Positions 1 to 11,638 are shown, numbered from the stretch's first letter. The stretch: DNA of 64,000 nt from Gigantopelta aegis (GCF_016097555.1 NC_054706.1:44332265-44396264); one strand, 5' to 3'. Made by a program: numbers and translations. The notes: generated by a model not told the origin, from the letters alone.

Positions 1-680
1 ATGTTATGGACCTTTAAACCATTCTTTTTAATGAATTTTAGATGTGGCACAAAGGATAGCTTCCTGTCAAGTATACCCCCAAGAAATTTAGTCTCCTCCA
101 CCACTGGAATCGGACTTTTGTCCAGAAACAGCTACAGGTGTAAATGGAGACATCTTTTCTGACTAATTGAAAGTCATTGTCAATCGCCCATTGGTGAAGC
201 TTATTCAAACCAAGCTGCAACTGACGTTCCATAATACTCATATTGGACTAATCTGTTGTAAATCTGAAAATCATTCACATACAACGAGCAATCAACACCA
301 GGTTTCAAATGTTGGGTGATGCTGCTAATTTTCACAGAAAATAGATTAAATGACAAGATGCAACATTGAGCTACACCCATCTCTTGCGGGTGGGTATCTA
401 AGAAAGTGGATCCCACTCGTACCTTGAAAGACTTTATTTTTTAAAGAAACGAGATACAATCAGGTATATGACCTCTTAGTATCATGCCATTATAAACTCT
501 TTCAAAACGCCATACTTCCACGTGGTATCATAAACCTCCAGGTAAAAAAAAAAAGACTGCTACCAAATGGTGGTTATGGATGAAACCTTCCCTAAAATAA
601 AAATCGAATCTAACAAGAAGATTAACCGTGCTACGTCTAGATCTGAACCCTTTATTTTACGTATCCTAGTCCCAACAGAA
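1..680 (-). mobile_element. Decayed non-LTR retrotransposon (LINE), reverse-transcriptase fragment
   Basis: Minus-strand reading in shifting frames gives a recognisable chain of LINE reverse-transcriptase pieces. From high to low coordinate these are a remnant like AYDTTWKYG (about 490-540), then GSTFLDTHPQEMG (near 375-415), then KPGVDCSLYVNDF (near 265-305) and RQLQLGLNKLHQWA (near 190-230). The last three match the palm domain and following helix of Jockey/I-like LINE polymerases as I know them. The catalytic YxDD box reads Y-V-N-D, so one catalytic Asp is replaced. Frames are broken several times and the element runs off the left edge. It is a dead fragment; the clade is inferred from memory. 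Confidence 0.7.
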
Positions 681-1155
681 TTCAACCTGTAGACGTAGAT
701 GATTTCTTGCTCTATCTGCTTGTTTTACGAGCCTTTGCCTGAGCACCGTAAAGGATTGGGGACAAAGGGTACGACAGGTACTTTTAAGTATCCAGCCTTA
801 ATAGAGTCTGGAAGCAGCGGCTTGTTAAATGTAAGGATTAAAGGCGCTCAATCACAGATTTAGTGGGCCTTATTTGTTTAAATATGGATTATAAATGACA
901 ATTACATTAATTTGAAATACCACACCTTGCTATTGTATCACCCAGAACATTTTAATTGAACCATGATTGAGGGAATCCCATGACAACCTGTGAGCAGCTT
1001 CATTTTTAAAAATTGGAACTCTTTTATCAGGAGTCTGAAACGTACGACAAACCCGAGTATTGATGAGGCTATATATACGAAAGCCGTGTAAAGTACCTTT
1101 GAATTGTATATACAGTGCACGGCCGCCGTAGAGACTTCAAAATAATTTAAAATAT

Positions 1156-1201
1156 ATTATTTCTTGACAACACCCCCCCCCCCCCAAAAAAAAAAACCCC
1201 C

Positions 1202-1232
<31 letters not shown>

Positions 1233-1328
1233 AAAAACGGCGAATACGCTGAAATAAAATAATAAATAGTTGGAAATATAAACTGTTTATTATTATTATT
1301 TGTTTTATTTATTAGGTTTATTTGGTTT

Positions 1329-1363
<35 letters not shown>

Positions 1364-1520
1364 GGAGCAATCGTACACAGGACCACTGCGGGCGCGTTTG
1401 CAGAAATTTTAGCAGGGGGGGGGGGGTCTAGACTGAGGTGAGCAACGTTTATAGGGGGTGACACGCTCCGCCGGACAATTTATCGGGGGGGGGGGGGGGG
1501 GACAGAAAATAAAATTTGCT
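1156..1520. repeat. Homopolymer-rich stretch with poly-C/poly-G/poly-T
   Basis: Runs of C (1197-1222, 26 bases), A, T (about 1330-1362) and G (1487-1501) dominate. ORFs here are low-complexity artefacts. The flank at about 1363-1460 is repeated imperfectly at about 1663-1760: both have a poly-T, then ACTGC(A/G)G..CGCGT.TGCAG, then TTTTAGCAGGGG and GGTGAGC. A short repeat of unknown family therefore lies here twice in the same orientation. Confidence 0.6.
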
Positions 1521-1799
1521 TAAGCAGGGGATTGAGCAAGCGATTATTATTATTATTTATTTTTATTTTATTTATTTTGGGGGGATGAGTGGAGAGCGAG
1601 GGTTATTTTGTTTTTTAATTTGTTTGTTGTTGTTTTGTTTTTGTTTTTTTTGTGTGTTTTTTTATGGAGCTCCTTACACAGTACCACTGCAGACGCGTGT
1701 GCAGGGATTTTAGCAGGGGGGAGGAGGTCTACACGAAGGTGAGCGAAGTTTACGTTGAGGGGTCCAGACATGTTTTCCGAAAAATGTATTACAAAAAAA

Positions 1800-3900
1800 T
1801 TTGCTTGTACAAGGATATGGGTATGTGCCTGCACAGACAAAAAACATTGTGGCACAATAATTTTTGCTTAATACACAACATAATGTCCTCTAACCGTACT
1901 GATCTGCGAAACTAGCTAGACTGTTAGTACTGTTCCCAAGTCATAGTTATTAATTATGCTTATCTGTAACAATAATGGTACATTGACGGTTCGAAAACAC
2001 GCTGCTTAAGAATTAGTTTGTCCTATCTGCACTTTTTCGAAATGTTGGGAAATTCAGTTTGAAAGTTTGAGGTGTTGGTATTGCTAAATAAGCTTTTATT
2101 ACAAGGCACCAGGTATATCATGTGCATTTTTAACTTGAACACTGTCAATTGGGCATATAAAACTCGACAAAATATTAGTAAATACTCCAAAACAACAAAA
2201 TAAGACTGAGATAGAACATAATAATTACAACAAATGAAACTTACGCAGTAAATTATACTATTCTATCTGCTTTACAATAGATTTGCCCATAGGTTTGTTA
2301 TAAAGTGGAATAGTCAATGAAAATTTCACATTTTCTTTATCCTGCAACTTCCAGTAAGTGAAAACATATTTCGTAAAGATCAAATATACTTTAATAAATT
2401 ATATCCATGTAACAAATAAAAAAACACATTTTACATGCAAAAGAAAAAGGATCCGATGGTAAAGAACTACAACATGTACATGTAATCTCGACTGTTGTAA
2501 ACAAGAGAATCATGATTTAGACGGTGGTAGGTACAACTGTAACTATAACTGTAAACGTAAATGTAACTGCAAACTTTAACTATAACTTCATCTGCAACTG
2601 AAACTGCAACTGCAACTTCAACTAACTGTACCTATAATTGTGTCTGTAACTATACATGTAGGATGGACTGCATGTATGCCTTGTTATCTAATGGCATGAA
2701 TTTAAGCATGGATTTATGATCTTGTCTTTTCTGAACTGTGGAATCGGTTTTAACACAGACGGAGTAGGGAGTTGGAACTTAGTGTTTTGGTTTCTTGCTT
2801 TTTGTCGAAGATTACCTTCATCTTCCTCACCTTAAAATATGCTACTTTGGGTTTCTGAGATGAAATACTGATCATTTTCAATTTTGTGAAGGGTATATCA
2901 TGAAACTTTAGGCATTTTGATATAGACTGATAATCTAAGAACATGTTGGCTTTCATTTGAATGATGACCATAGGCTGTCTACCGACTTGTTTCAATAAAC
3001 GAACAAAACTCAATGGGCTATATTGCTCTTTGACCTTTAATGTCGTTTCCTTCAATTTTGCTATGGAGATTATCTACTTCCTGAATTGAAGAGAGCCCTG
3101 GTTCACAAAAGATTTGCTGAATAATTTGGACTCTAGATCTGGCGATAAACTATTTCAATGCTGTGAGCGTGATAGAGTTTTTGTTTTGCATGACACATGA
3201 ATCGGACAACAAAATAATGTTGTTTTTTTATCTCGGGGAAATCTGTTACAAACCTATCTAGGATTGCAATCAGTGCACTTGCCTACAACAACAATAAACT
3301 TGTCATGACGCGGGAACAAGTTCAATGACATTTCAGCAGAGGATCCAAGGGGTGCGAATGACAATTTTTATTCTGAATACATTGTAATGAAACTTTGCAT
3401 GTGTTTACTTTGACATTCCATTTTGGTTACAAACACAATAAACTTGTTCTTGGAGATATATTTGTACCTGATTTCAATAGATTAAAATGACCGGTTCTGA
3501 ACTTACCATCATCAAAGGATTTTGGTGTCACATGTCATATTTGATAACATATGACTGGTCAGTTAAGATAGAACAGTTTAGGATCGAGTGATTATTTTGA
3601 GATAGAACAAAATAATTCCGTTAATATATTTATTACTAGTAACAGTTTGCACCTGAAACCGGTTTCATCTTCAAGATTATAATGTCAGCTTTTCAATAAT
3701 ACCCATAATTCCATTTGACCCAATTTCGTCAATAGAACAGTATAATTCTAAAGCAGCGAACAGATAATACGTTTCCTTCCGACTGTTTCCCGTTACAAGC
3801 CCCCGCTGTTAGTTTGTGTACGTCCGTAGTTGGTGTGTATTTATTTTCTTTTTCAGATAATCTCAGAAGCTGATAATTTTATTTATTTATATGTATTCGT
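1800..3900. other. No gene recognised; AT-rich DNA with a degenerate AACTGY array
   Basis: The short ORFs have no recognisable domain. At 2525-2655 there is a loose run of hexamers of the kind aactgt/aactgc (tgtaactataactgtaaacg and similar), a degenerate simple repeat. The rest looks like ordinary intergenic sequence. Confidence 0.4.
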
Positions 3901-3912
3901 TCATTCATATAT

Positions 3913-3965
3913 AATAATAATAATTATAATAATAATAATTATTATTATTATTATTATTATTATAT
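3913..3965. repeat. (TAA/TTA)n microsatellite
   Basis: ATAATAATAATAATTATAAT grades into TTATTATTATTA, a trinucleotide repeat with an internal inversion. Confidence 0.8.
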
Positions 3966-4016
3966 AGTACTGCAGGGGCAATATTACGCTATTCATATAC
4001 GGTAGCAGGGTAAAAT

Positions 4017-4232
4017 GGGTATGGCGTCATACCCAAATTTTATTGCAAATTTTTTAAGTTAACCTTGACAAAATTAATGACTCTTTATTATTACTGTGTG
4101 ATTTTCATAACCCTAACCCTAACCCTAAACCTGACCCATATTATTTTGGGGGGAGGCCCCCATACCCCCTATCGACTGATGTTGCATTCAGCAAACACAT
4201 TGTAAATATTTAATTTCATAGCGCCATACCCA
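4017..4232. mobile_element. Short terminal-inverted-repeat element carrying telomere-like repeats
   Basis: The left end GGGTATGGCG (from about 4017) is mirrored by CGCCATACCC (to about 4232). Between them lie three CCCTAA units at 4108-4130 and a GC-rich GGGGGGAGGCCCCC motif. This fits a non-autonomous DNA element about 215 bp long. The inverted repeat is only about 10 bp, so the assignment is tentative. Confidence 0.35.
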
Positions 4233-4884
4233 AAAAATTCTTTCCGGCAGAAACACTGGGTAGGTGTCTATGGAAAACGTACACAAAAGGGTCCGCTAGA
4301 TTCATATTCAACCCCCATTCCCCTGTTTGTACTTAGTATGTATTCCTCTTGTTCCAAGTGGTTCGGCAATATGGATCAATCAAATACTTATTTACCGCCT
4401 ATATACATTTTTGCTGTGTTTATAGGCAGCCCTCGTTAGCGGAGGCCATATACACGGCCGTCGTATATATAGCCACTTCGTACATAAACACCGTCTAGTA
4501 CACAGTATTCTTTAAAAATGTAGTAATTCCTATTCCAAGCCATTTGTAATTACCCATGGGGTTATGGTATATTTTATATAATAATAAATTTGACAAACTG
4601 AAAAATGAATGCGGTGTTTAGATGTTTAGATTTTTCCGCGAACAAACGATAAATTTATCTGTACATGTAAAGGCCTAACTATTCGAATCGTCGCCATTTA
4701 AAATGCTTCTGTTGCTAAAATTAATTAACGTATAAGCTTATTATCATTCAGTACATGTTTATATATCTTTTTATAACTTATTTTCATTGTTTTTCTTTCG
4801 ATTTACCCTACGTCGCATAGGACGGTCAAGCGTTCTCGTTACACGAGCTTGGCAAATCGTTTTGACATTGCAGTTATTCGGGGG

Positions 4885-5153
4885 ACCGGCCTCGGTGGCG
4901 TCGTGGTTAGGCCATGGGTCTACAGGCTGGTAGGTACTGGGTTCGGATCCCAGTCGAGGCATGGGATTTTTAATCCAGATACCGACTCCAAACCCTGAGT
5001 GAGTGCTCCGCAAGGCTCAATGGGTAGGTGTAAACCACTTGCACCGACCAGTGATCCATAACTGGTTCAACAAAGGCCATGGTTTGTGCTATCCTGCCTG
5101 TGGGAAGCGCAAATAAAAGATTCCTTGCTGCCTGTCGTAAAAGAGTAGCCTAA
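4885..5153 (+). mobile_element. tRNA-derived SINE, head type 1 (3' truncated)
   Basis: The tRNA-like head has an A-box-like segment (GGCGTCGTGGTTAGGCC) and a B box (GGTTCGGATCCC), followed by the shared core (GGCCATGGTTTGTGC ... AAATAAAAGATTCCTTGCTG). The copy stops after GAGTAGCCT, so the tail is missing. The same head occurs at 44291, 45944 and, inverted, 53428. Confidence 0.85.
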
Positions 5154-5335
5154 CAAATCTTTTCGTCACTCACTCCTTCCAGATCTCGAGATCGAATGAC
5201 ACCCTTTGAAAAGTTAAGGGACGCGTTTTCACTGACTTTGATTAGTATCTTGCACAGTAACTTTAATTTTAAAAACATTTCTCAACTTATTTACATTCTT
5301 TGACTCACTAGCCAATCCTTGAATTCCTTTTTGAA

Positions 5336-5578
5336 GGGCGGGACGTAGCCAAGTGGGAAAGCGTTCGCTCTATGCGCGGTCGGTCTGGGGTCGATCCCCG
5401 TCGGTGGGCCCATTGGGCCGTGGTATGTACTACCCTGTTTGTGGGATGGTGCATATAAAAGAACCCTTGCTCGAAAAGAGTAGCCCATGAAGTGGCGACA
5501 GCGGGTTTCCTCTCTTTATATCTGTGTGGTCCTTAACCATATGTCTGACACCATATAACCGTAAATAAAATGTGCAGT
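5336..5578 (+). mobile_element. tRNA-derived SINE, head type 2 with tail type 1
   Basis: The head GGACGTAGCCAAGTGGGAAAG carries an A-box-like motif and the B-box-like GGGGTCGATCCCCG. Core: CCGTGGTATGTACTACCCTG ... GGGATGGTGCATATAAAAGA. Tail type 1: GTGTGGTCCTTAACCATATG ... CCGTAAATAAAATGTG. It lies about 180 bp after the previous SINE in the same orientation. Confidence 0.85.
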
Positions 5579-5696
5579 TGTCGTGGACAGATGGTGAGGA
5601 ATCCAAAATCTCGGTGTGGACCCTTTTCAGGATCCCATCTAATGTTTTTCATTTTTGTTTAGCCATATTATTGAATAATTATTCTTCAATCAACAG

Positions 5697-6018
5697 AAAG
5701 AAATGTTTTATTTAACGACGCACTCAACACATTTTATTTACAGTTATATGGCGTCAGACGTATGGTTAAGGACCACACAGATATTAAGAGAGAAAAACCG
5801 CTGTCGCCACTTTGTGGGCTACTCTTTTCAATTAGCAGCAAGTGTTCTTTTATATGCACCATCCCACAGACAGGGTAGTACATACCACGGCCTTTGATAT
5901 ATCCAGTCGTGGTGCACTGGCTGGAAAGAGAAATAGCCCAATGGGCCCACCGAAGGGGATCGACCCCAGACCGACCGCGCATTGAGCGAGCACTTTACCA
6001 CTGGACTACGTCCCGCTC
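5697..6018 (-). mobile_element. tRNA-derived SINE, head type 2 with tail type 1
   Basis: Minus-strand full-length copy: head at the right end (GTAGTCCAGTGGTAAAGTG in minus reading), core with GGGATGGTGCATATAAAAGA, tail ending AATAAAACATTTCTTTC. It is inverted relative to the copy at 5336, so the two could pair as a hairpin. Confidence 0.85.
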
Positions 6019-6239
6019 CGTTATTCTTCAATCAAGCTCCCTTCCATTATCGAGTCCAACGATGGTACATGATGCTATGGATAACCAGTAGACATCTATG
6101 CCAGGGATACATGGTTCATATACTTGGGCAATGGAATGAACAGTCACCGGCCCCAAGAGCAACAGTTACAAATAGTCTCGTAAAGCAAAGCTTGTTCTTG
6201 GCAAGAAATTAACAAAATGGGTTGTTTGCTCTTGAGCTT

Positions 6240-6600
6240 GGCGTGACCCAGCTGATTGATCAAGTTCAAGTTCTTTATTGCCTTAAGATTTACATCTTAT
6301 CAGCATTAATAATAACATAAATATAAATACATCTATATACAATATGTACAAACAATGGTGGATAATAATAAATAATATAATTAATAATTCAATTACTTAA
6401 TAAACAATAAGATAATTAAGTAACATCGAATTAAAATATTTAAATGATCAATACATACTTATAAATAACAATAATTATATTTCACTATTCATTAAATTAC
6501 TATAAAATTACACTATTTTTTGTATTCTATTAATTAATAAAAGAATTCCTTATTATATTTGCCGTTATTAGGTATTTCCCAAGATTGTTAAGGTCTTTAT
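6240..6600. other. Very AT-rich stretch, possible old LINE 3' end
   Basis: CAAGTTCTTTATTGCCTTAA at the left edge resembles the reverse of a LINE 3' terminus, followed by about 300 bp of almost pure A/T with no ORF. The LINE reading is a guess from general appearance. Confidence 0.2.
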
Positions 6601-6644
6601 TATTTCAGATCGGGCCTTCAACTCCGGGCCAATTAGATGTGTTG

Positions 6645-6805
6645 TCAGAAGTCATACCCGCAGGTATGGCCCAACTCAGTCACCGGCATCTCATCATCCA
6701 TCTTCACGGGTAGCACCTCACAGCAAACCACGTTAAGGTGACAGCACACGCAGGGGCACAGAAGGTTGGCGATGAAACCTATAGTCCCCTTCGGCTGGAC
6801 CACAT
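6645..6805 (-). other. Isolated open segment, Cys-rich, unrecognised
   Basis: The minus strand is open for about 67 codons and is more GC-rich than its surroundings. The peptide has a hydrophobic Cys-rich stretch (ANLLCPCVCCHLNVVCC) and ends GHTCGYDF before a stop. It could be a terminal exon or an old exon fragment. I recognise no family and see no convincing splice acceptor, so it may be chance. Confidence 0.2.
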
Positions 6806-7031
6806 CGCACAATATTATTAATTTTAGAAATAAGTATCTGTTTTTCATTAGAAGATTTCTTGAAAACTATTTTTGGAGACAATCTTTAATTCAAAAGCTA
6901 ATAAAATTATATTATACTGTGGTAAAGTTTACAGGTATCAGGAAAGTCGTATGTTATAAAAAATATTTACTGTAAAAGTTTAGTGGGATGCTGAAATAAA
7001 AAAGCTACGCTTCAAAACTGATGTCAGCCCT

Positions 7032-7123
7032 GGGCCCCGTTCCACGAAGCGATCTTAGCCCTAAGATCAACTTAAGTGCATAGGCTAGCTATGCGGTTAA
7101 GGTAATCTTAGGGCTAAGATCGC
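7032..7123. mobile_element. Palindromic hairpin element, family H1 (copy 1, right end truncated)
   Basis: GGGCCCCGTTCCACGAAGCG and GATCTTAGCCCTAAGATC at the left are mirrored by ATCTTAGGGCTAAGATCGC on the right. Complete copies of the family lie at 13766, 16493 and 63514. Confidence 0.75.
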
Positions 7124-7937
7124 AAATATAGTAGATGTTTTGGGGGATGCTGAATTCGAAATAGCCTTTTTGGATAATAACTTTGTTACTGTTAAATCGC
7201 TGCTAGTAGCTTTAATAATTATTCTGTTGGTTATTGTAACATTCTGTAAAACACTAATGTTTAAATATCTTTAACATGTACACTACGATCTGGCGACTCG
7301 GTCAGTTGCAATTATTGTTTAGTATAATAATCACAAATATATTATTTAGGTCATTTAACATCAATTATTAATGCGATATTAGTAAATATGGGGTGCTTCG
7401 TTCATTGTTTCGTTTTCTTTCTTTTTTTCTTTTCCCTGTGTCTTTTTTATCTCCTGTTTCGTTCTTGACTTACTTTTGTTTGACACTCAGCAGCTGATAC
7501 ATAAAATCATTGGAGACACTAAATTATGTTCAGGCATATAATTCCTTCTCAATTATTTTGAGGTGTGTAATTTTTCTGTCCAACATTTTGAAGATTACAT
7601 GCGTGTGTGCAGGAGGTGTGTGGGGGCTGAAACCACTCCCGACTCGATTACATTTTCTTTTCTTTTTTTCCCCAATATATTTTCTAGGGAAGCATGACAC
7701 GACCCACTATAAATTTCGCTCGCCAGTCTAGACACACACACACTTAGTGTTAGAGAGGAAACCCGCTACATTTTATCATTAGTAGCAAGTGATCGTTTAT
7801 AGGCCTATGCACCATCCCACACAGGTTAGTACATACCACGGCCTTTGATATGCCAGAGTGGTACACATGCCAAGCAGGCATACGACTCGTAGATGAAATA
7901 CTTTTTTTTACCTTGTGAAAACGTGAATGTAATATTG

Positions 7938-7941
<4 letters not shown>

Positions 7942-7980
<39 letters not shown>
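7942..7980. repeat. (GT)n microsatellite
   Basis: About 20 uninterrupted GT units. Confidence 0.95.
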
Positions 7981-7982
<2 letters not shown>

Positions 7983-8160
7983 TTAGTAGCAAGTGACCTT
8001 TTATATGCATCATCCCACAGACAGGATAGCACATACCACGGCCTTTGATATACCAGTCGTGGTGCACTGGCTGAAGCGACAAATAGCGCAATGGACCCAC
8101 CGACGGGGATCGATCCCAGACCGACAACGCATCAAGTGAGCGCTTTACCACTAGGCTGTG
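7983..8160 (-). mobile_element. SINE, head type 2 (core and head, tail missing)
   Basis: In minus reading: head CCTAGTGGTAAAGCGCTCAC, B-box-like GGGATCGATCCCCG, then the core with ATGATGCATATAAAAGGTCA. The tail side ends at the (GT)n microsatellite. Confidence 0.8.
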
Positions 8161-8188
8161 GACAATCACCAAAGCGACAGAGAGTGGT

Positions 8189-8189
<1 letters not shown>

Positions 8190-8283
<94 letters not shown>
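8190..8283. repeat. (AC)n(AG)n compound microsatellite
   Basis: About eight AC units pass directly into about 40 AG units. Confidence 0.95.
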
Positions 8284-8287
<4 letters not shown>

Positions 8288-8360
8288 ATATTTCATTCCC
8301 GTTTTTTCTCAAGGTGAAAAAAGTTTCATCTACAAGTCGTATGCCTGCTTGGCATGTGTA

Positions 8361-8570
8361 CCACTCTGGCATATCAAAGGCCGTGGTATGTGCTATCCTG
8401 TCTGTGCGGTGGAGCATAGGTTTTAAAAGATCACTTGTTACTAATGATAAAATGTAGCGGGTTTCCTTTCTGACACTATGATAAAATTACCAAATATTTG
8501 ACATCCAATAGCCGATGATTAATGAATCAATGTGCTCTAGTGGTGTCGTTACACAAAACAAACTTTTTTG
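8361..8570 (+). mobile_element. SINE core with tail type 2 (headless)
   Basis: Core CAAAGGCCGTGGTATGTGC, then TTACTAATGATAAAATGTAG and tail type 2 (ACATCCAATAGCCGATGATT ... GTGCTCTAGTGGTGTCGTTA). It forms the right arm of the inverted duplication. Confidence 0.8.
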
Positions 8571-8754
8571 TGATTGTCGGGCACTTGTCGTTTTGAGACG
8601 GCCCCTGGAAGACGGAATGGCTGAGTGGGCGATCATGTGATGCAACGTCATGATATAGGTCAGCGAACTTAGAATTTCTGCTGTCCGGAATTTGCCGAAG
8701 CTTAGCTGAATGTGGGTGCTGTCGGGTTTCTTTCTGTAGTGTGTGTATTAGTTA

Positions 8755-9140
8755 TTAAAGGGACATTCCTGAGTTGCTGCAATTTTAAAAGATGTTATCG
8801 ACTAAAAAAATGTTTCTACGATTAAACTTACATATTAAATATATATTTTTTTTTAGAATATTAGTGGCTGTATATTCAACGTGTTTCTGATCGTTCTAAT
8901 ATTTGTACTAGGTTCATTTTCATTTTATTTCCTAAAAAATATTTTTTCGTACGTACGAAATTATTTGATAACAAAATCCAGTTTGGGCTTCTTACACATA
9001 TTAAGACGACCACACATGGAATATACAGACACTAATATTCTAAACAAGAAAATGTATTTAATATGTAATTTTTAATCGTAAAAATATTTTATTAGTCGGA
9101 AACATCTTACAATGCAGCAAACTCAGGAATGTCCCTTTAA
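8755..9140. mobile_element. TTAA-flanked MITE, about 386 bp (full copy)
   Basis: The left end TTAAAGGGACATTCCTGAGT is the reverse complement of the right end ACTCAGGAATGTCCCTTTAA. The inverted similarity continues for about 40 bp (TTGCTGCA..., AAGATGTT). TTAA sits at both edges, suggesting a TTAA target as in piggyBac-type elements; a TA target is the alternative. The interior is AT-rich and non-coding. Partial copies lie at about 10205-10360 and 39030-39080. Confidence 0.8.
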
Positions 9141-9492
9141 TATATGCAACAGTTGTAATTTATTATACACTATATTTATAAAAAAAAAAAATAAAAAAAA
9201 TACGATACCCCTCTAAACCTCCCCCAAAGTTCCCTTGGCATTCTGCCTCATGTCGTCATGCCCCCTCAATGGGTTTCTGGATCCGCCACTGGTTAGACCA
9301 GTGGACCTTATTTTACGTGGTTGTTACGTGGAACAGAATAAGAGAAAAGTGAAACTAGGAATTATTTCCCCGAACTAGTCGGTCGACCCTATTTACAGTA
9401 ATCTAACGCTGCGGAAGTAGGGAAGGGTACGTTCGATGTGTGTATGTAAACAATTTCAAGATAAAGTAGGCTACTTTATTATTTGATCCAAA

Positions 9493-9499
9493 ATGTCAG
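9493..9499 (+). CDS. Candidate first coding exon (ATG TCA G) of the nuclease-like gene
   Basis: An ATG in a good start context (CCAAAATG) is followed after seven coding bases by a strong donor, GTAGGT. The split codon phase (G|) matches the acceptor at 17030, where the next bases are AA ATC TCC. Joined, they would read M-S-E-I-S-E-K, giving a 456-residue protein. The phase match alone has a one-in-three chance of being accidental and the implied intron is 7.5 kb, so this is a testable inference. Confidence 0.3.
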
Positions 9500-9891
9500 G
9501 TAGGTAACCAGGTTATACTTGCTTTCTGTAACCGGCTGTATTGTGTCTGTGCGTGCATTTTTGTGCGTCGTGTGTGTATATTTGGTTTTTGCGGGTGGCC
9601 ATATGATATAGAGCCGCCATTGACTGGTGGTGTATCGATGAAGTGTTCATTGTCTCAAACTCGTTGTCGATCGTTGCTCGTGTTTTTAGGCTACTTTGTT
9701 TAATGTTGATTAGAAATAAGTCACGGAAAGCAAAATCTCTTTAACAAAACTTGTGCAGTTAGTGTAACAATTTCTTATTTAGGCCTAATTTCAAATAACT
9801 AACATAGCCGTTTCCATAATGGGGTGCGTTTAAACGGTGCAATGTATTCGCTGGTCCATTTACTTCCTAGTTAACTTAAATTATACCCCAC

Positions 9892-10525
9892 CAGGCGCGG
9901 ATCCAGGATTTTTAAATAGGGGGGGGGGGGGGTGGCGAAGCGCCCGAGATTCCTAGAGGGGCCCACGAAATTTTGAAATTTAAGTGGCCTGAAACGCGAT
10001 TTCCTCGCATCTGAGTAACAAAATAGCTATATTAGCGTATGTTTTTGGTATTGTCATACTGTTTTTGTTGTCTTCAAAATTTCATAAACTCTGGTCTCTT
10101 CTTTTTTTTAAAGTTAAAGTGGTCATCTCTCCTTCCCATATTAGGCTGGTTTTCCGTTGACTGCGGCTGTCGGTAAATGGGAAGAAATATCGAAACAGTT
10201 GTTTCAGTAATATATTAAAGCAGTCAGAAACATGTTTAATATACAGTCAGTAACATTTTATGCAGAAACATATATTTGTTATGTAATTACAATCATTAAA
10301 AAGTCTCTGTTGGTCGATACCATCTTAAAAATTGCAGCAAACTCAGGAATGTCCCTTTAAGACGATTTTCATGAACAAAATATAATTTAAAGACTCTTGG
10401 GAAATAAGTGCATTTTTGTGTAATTCCACTCTAGTGTATGCTATAGTTAAAAAAAATATATAACTTGACCCCAAAAATAGGGGGGGGGGGCGGGCCCCTT
10501 GGGCCCCCCACTAAATCCGCGCCTG
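9892..10525. mobile_element. Non-autonomous element with CAGGCGCGGAT ends
   Basis: CAGGCGCGGATCCAG at the left and ATCCGCGCCTG at the right form short terminal inverted repeats around 634 bp, each next to a G/C run. Inside it a partial copy of the TTAA MITE (10205-10360) has inserted. No coding potential. Confidence 0.5.
10205..10360. mobile_element. TTAA MITE, partial copy (right end)
   Basis: The right terminus GCAGCAAACTCAGGAATGTC then CCTTTAA is identical to that of the copy at 8755-9140. The left terminus is absent. Confidence 0.7.
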
Positions 10526-11238
10526 CCCACTTCCGGACTTGAAAGTGTAAGTGTATTCACCATTACACCTACCTTTTCCTTCAAAAGTGTATATGTTATC
10601 GTCACTCAACGACCGCAATAACCGTGGTCTAACTAGACAAATCTCTCGGAAAAGGATGATGTAACTAGCTTGTACCACGCCCCCCATTACAGATTTATAG
10701 TGTAGCGTTATTAGTAATGTTAGTGAAAGTGTTACTTTTTAAAACAATGTTCTGATTTATTTCCTGCTGAACTATATGTGACCTGTAGGCGTAACTTTCC
10801 TCAGCCATTCAGCAATCGCTAAAATTTAGGTCAGACACGCCTGTGGTCTAACTATGGGTTATAACATTTTTTTAATCAAAGGGATCGACCCAAAGTAATA
10901 CAAATAGAAATGTTTATATATATATATTTATAGTATGTTAAAATATTATTTACTAAACGGATTTATTTTGCCCCCCCCCCCCGACCCCCGGCGTATGGAT
11001 TTTGGGGCAGGGTACAGGCCATCACTGCATAAAGTGACATCTGCTGATAGTACAATAGTACGCAAAGCAGTCTATTCTACTGTAAAATATATATATTCCC
11101 CTGAAACTGTCAGATATATACCATTATGGTTTTAAACGTCCAATAGCCGATGATGGTCAAATAAAGCAGCTAACATGTTGTACTTTTTTCATATTGCTGG
11201 CATCCGTCCGTTCAAATAAAAAGAAACTGCTGTCGACT

Positions 11239-11634
11239 TTCAATTATAACTGCCTGCAGCCGGATAATCGATTAGTAATTTATGCAGGGCCGTCGGCCCC
11301 CCCCCGATCTTAAAATCTGGTTTAATCTTTATTGAAATATCTCCGTGGAGCCTTGAAAATAGGTCGACGCCTGCGAGCCTGATTGATTTACACTTGGGGA
11401 CAATGACGCTAACAAAGTACGCGCGGCTATGTGACTGCCGGCAGTCGCCTGAAACTGACGTCACCAAATGGTTTTGAGCGTACCGTGATGCTAACAGAAT
11501 TACGTGCGGGTGATGGCGTGTTAAGTATAAACCCAGCTTTATTCTGTTCAATTATAACTGCTGAATTAGCATATATTTTAAATCTAATCATAAATTTTAA
11601 ATATCTCCGTGGAGCCTTGATAAATAGGTCGACG

Positions 11635-11638
<4 letters not shown>
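11239..11638. repeat. Direct duplication of an unknown unit
   Basis: TCAATTATAACTGC and, further on, AAATATCTCCGTGGAGCCTT then GA..ATAGGTCGACGCCT occur in the same order at 11239-11372 and 11546-11638, with a deletion inside the second copy. The second copy runs into the (TA)n at 11637. Confidence 0.6.

Larger units (their letters stand above)
7751..8471. repeat. Inverted duplication of SINE-derived sequence around two microsatellites
   Basis: The left arm (7751 to about 7940) and the right arm (about 8286-8471) are inverted copies. Both hold the SINE core piece (GGCATATCAAAGGCCGTGG in one sense) joined to ACTCTGGCATATC/GTACACATGCC sequence and a GAAAAAAGTTTCATCT-like stretch. Between the arms lie a (GT)n, a minus-strand SINE (7983-8160) and (AC)n(AG)n. 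The arms could form a stem of almost 190 bp. Confidence 0.75.

Noticed and set aside
7750-8457. ORFs of 150 and 99 residues with His-Thr and Arg-Glu runs
   Set aside because: They run through SINE sequence and microsatellites.
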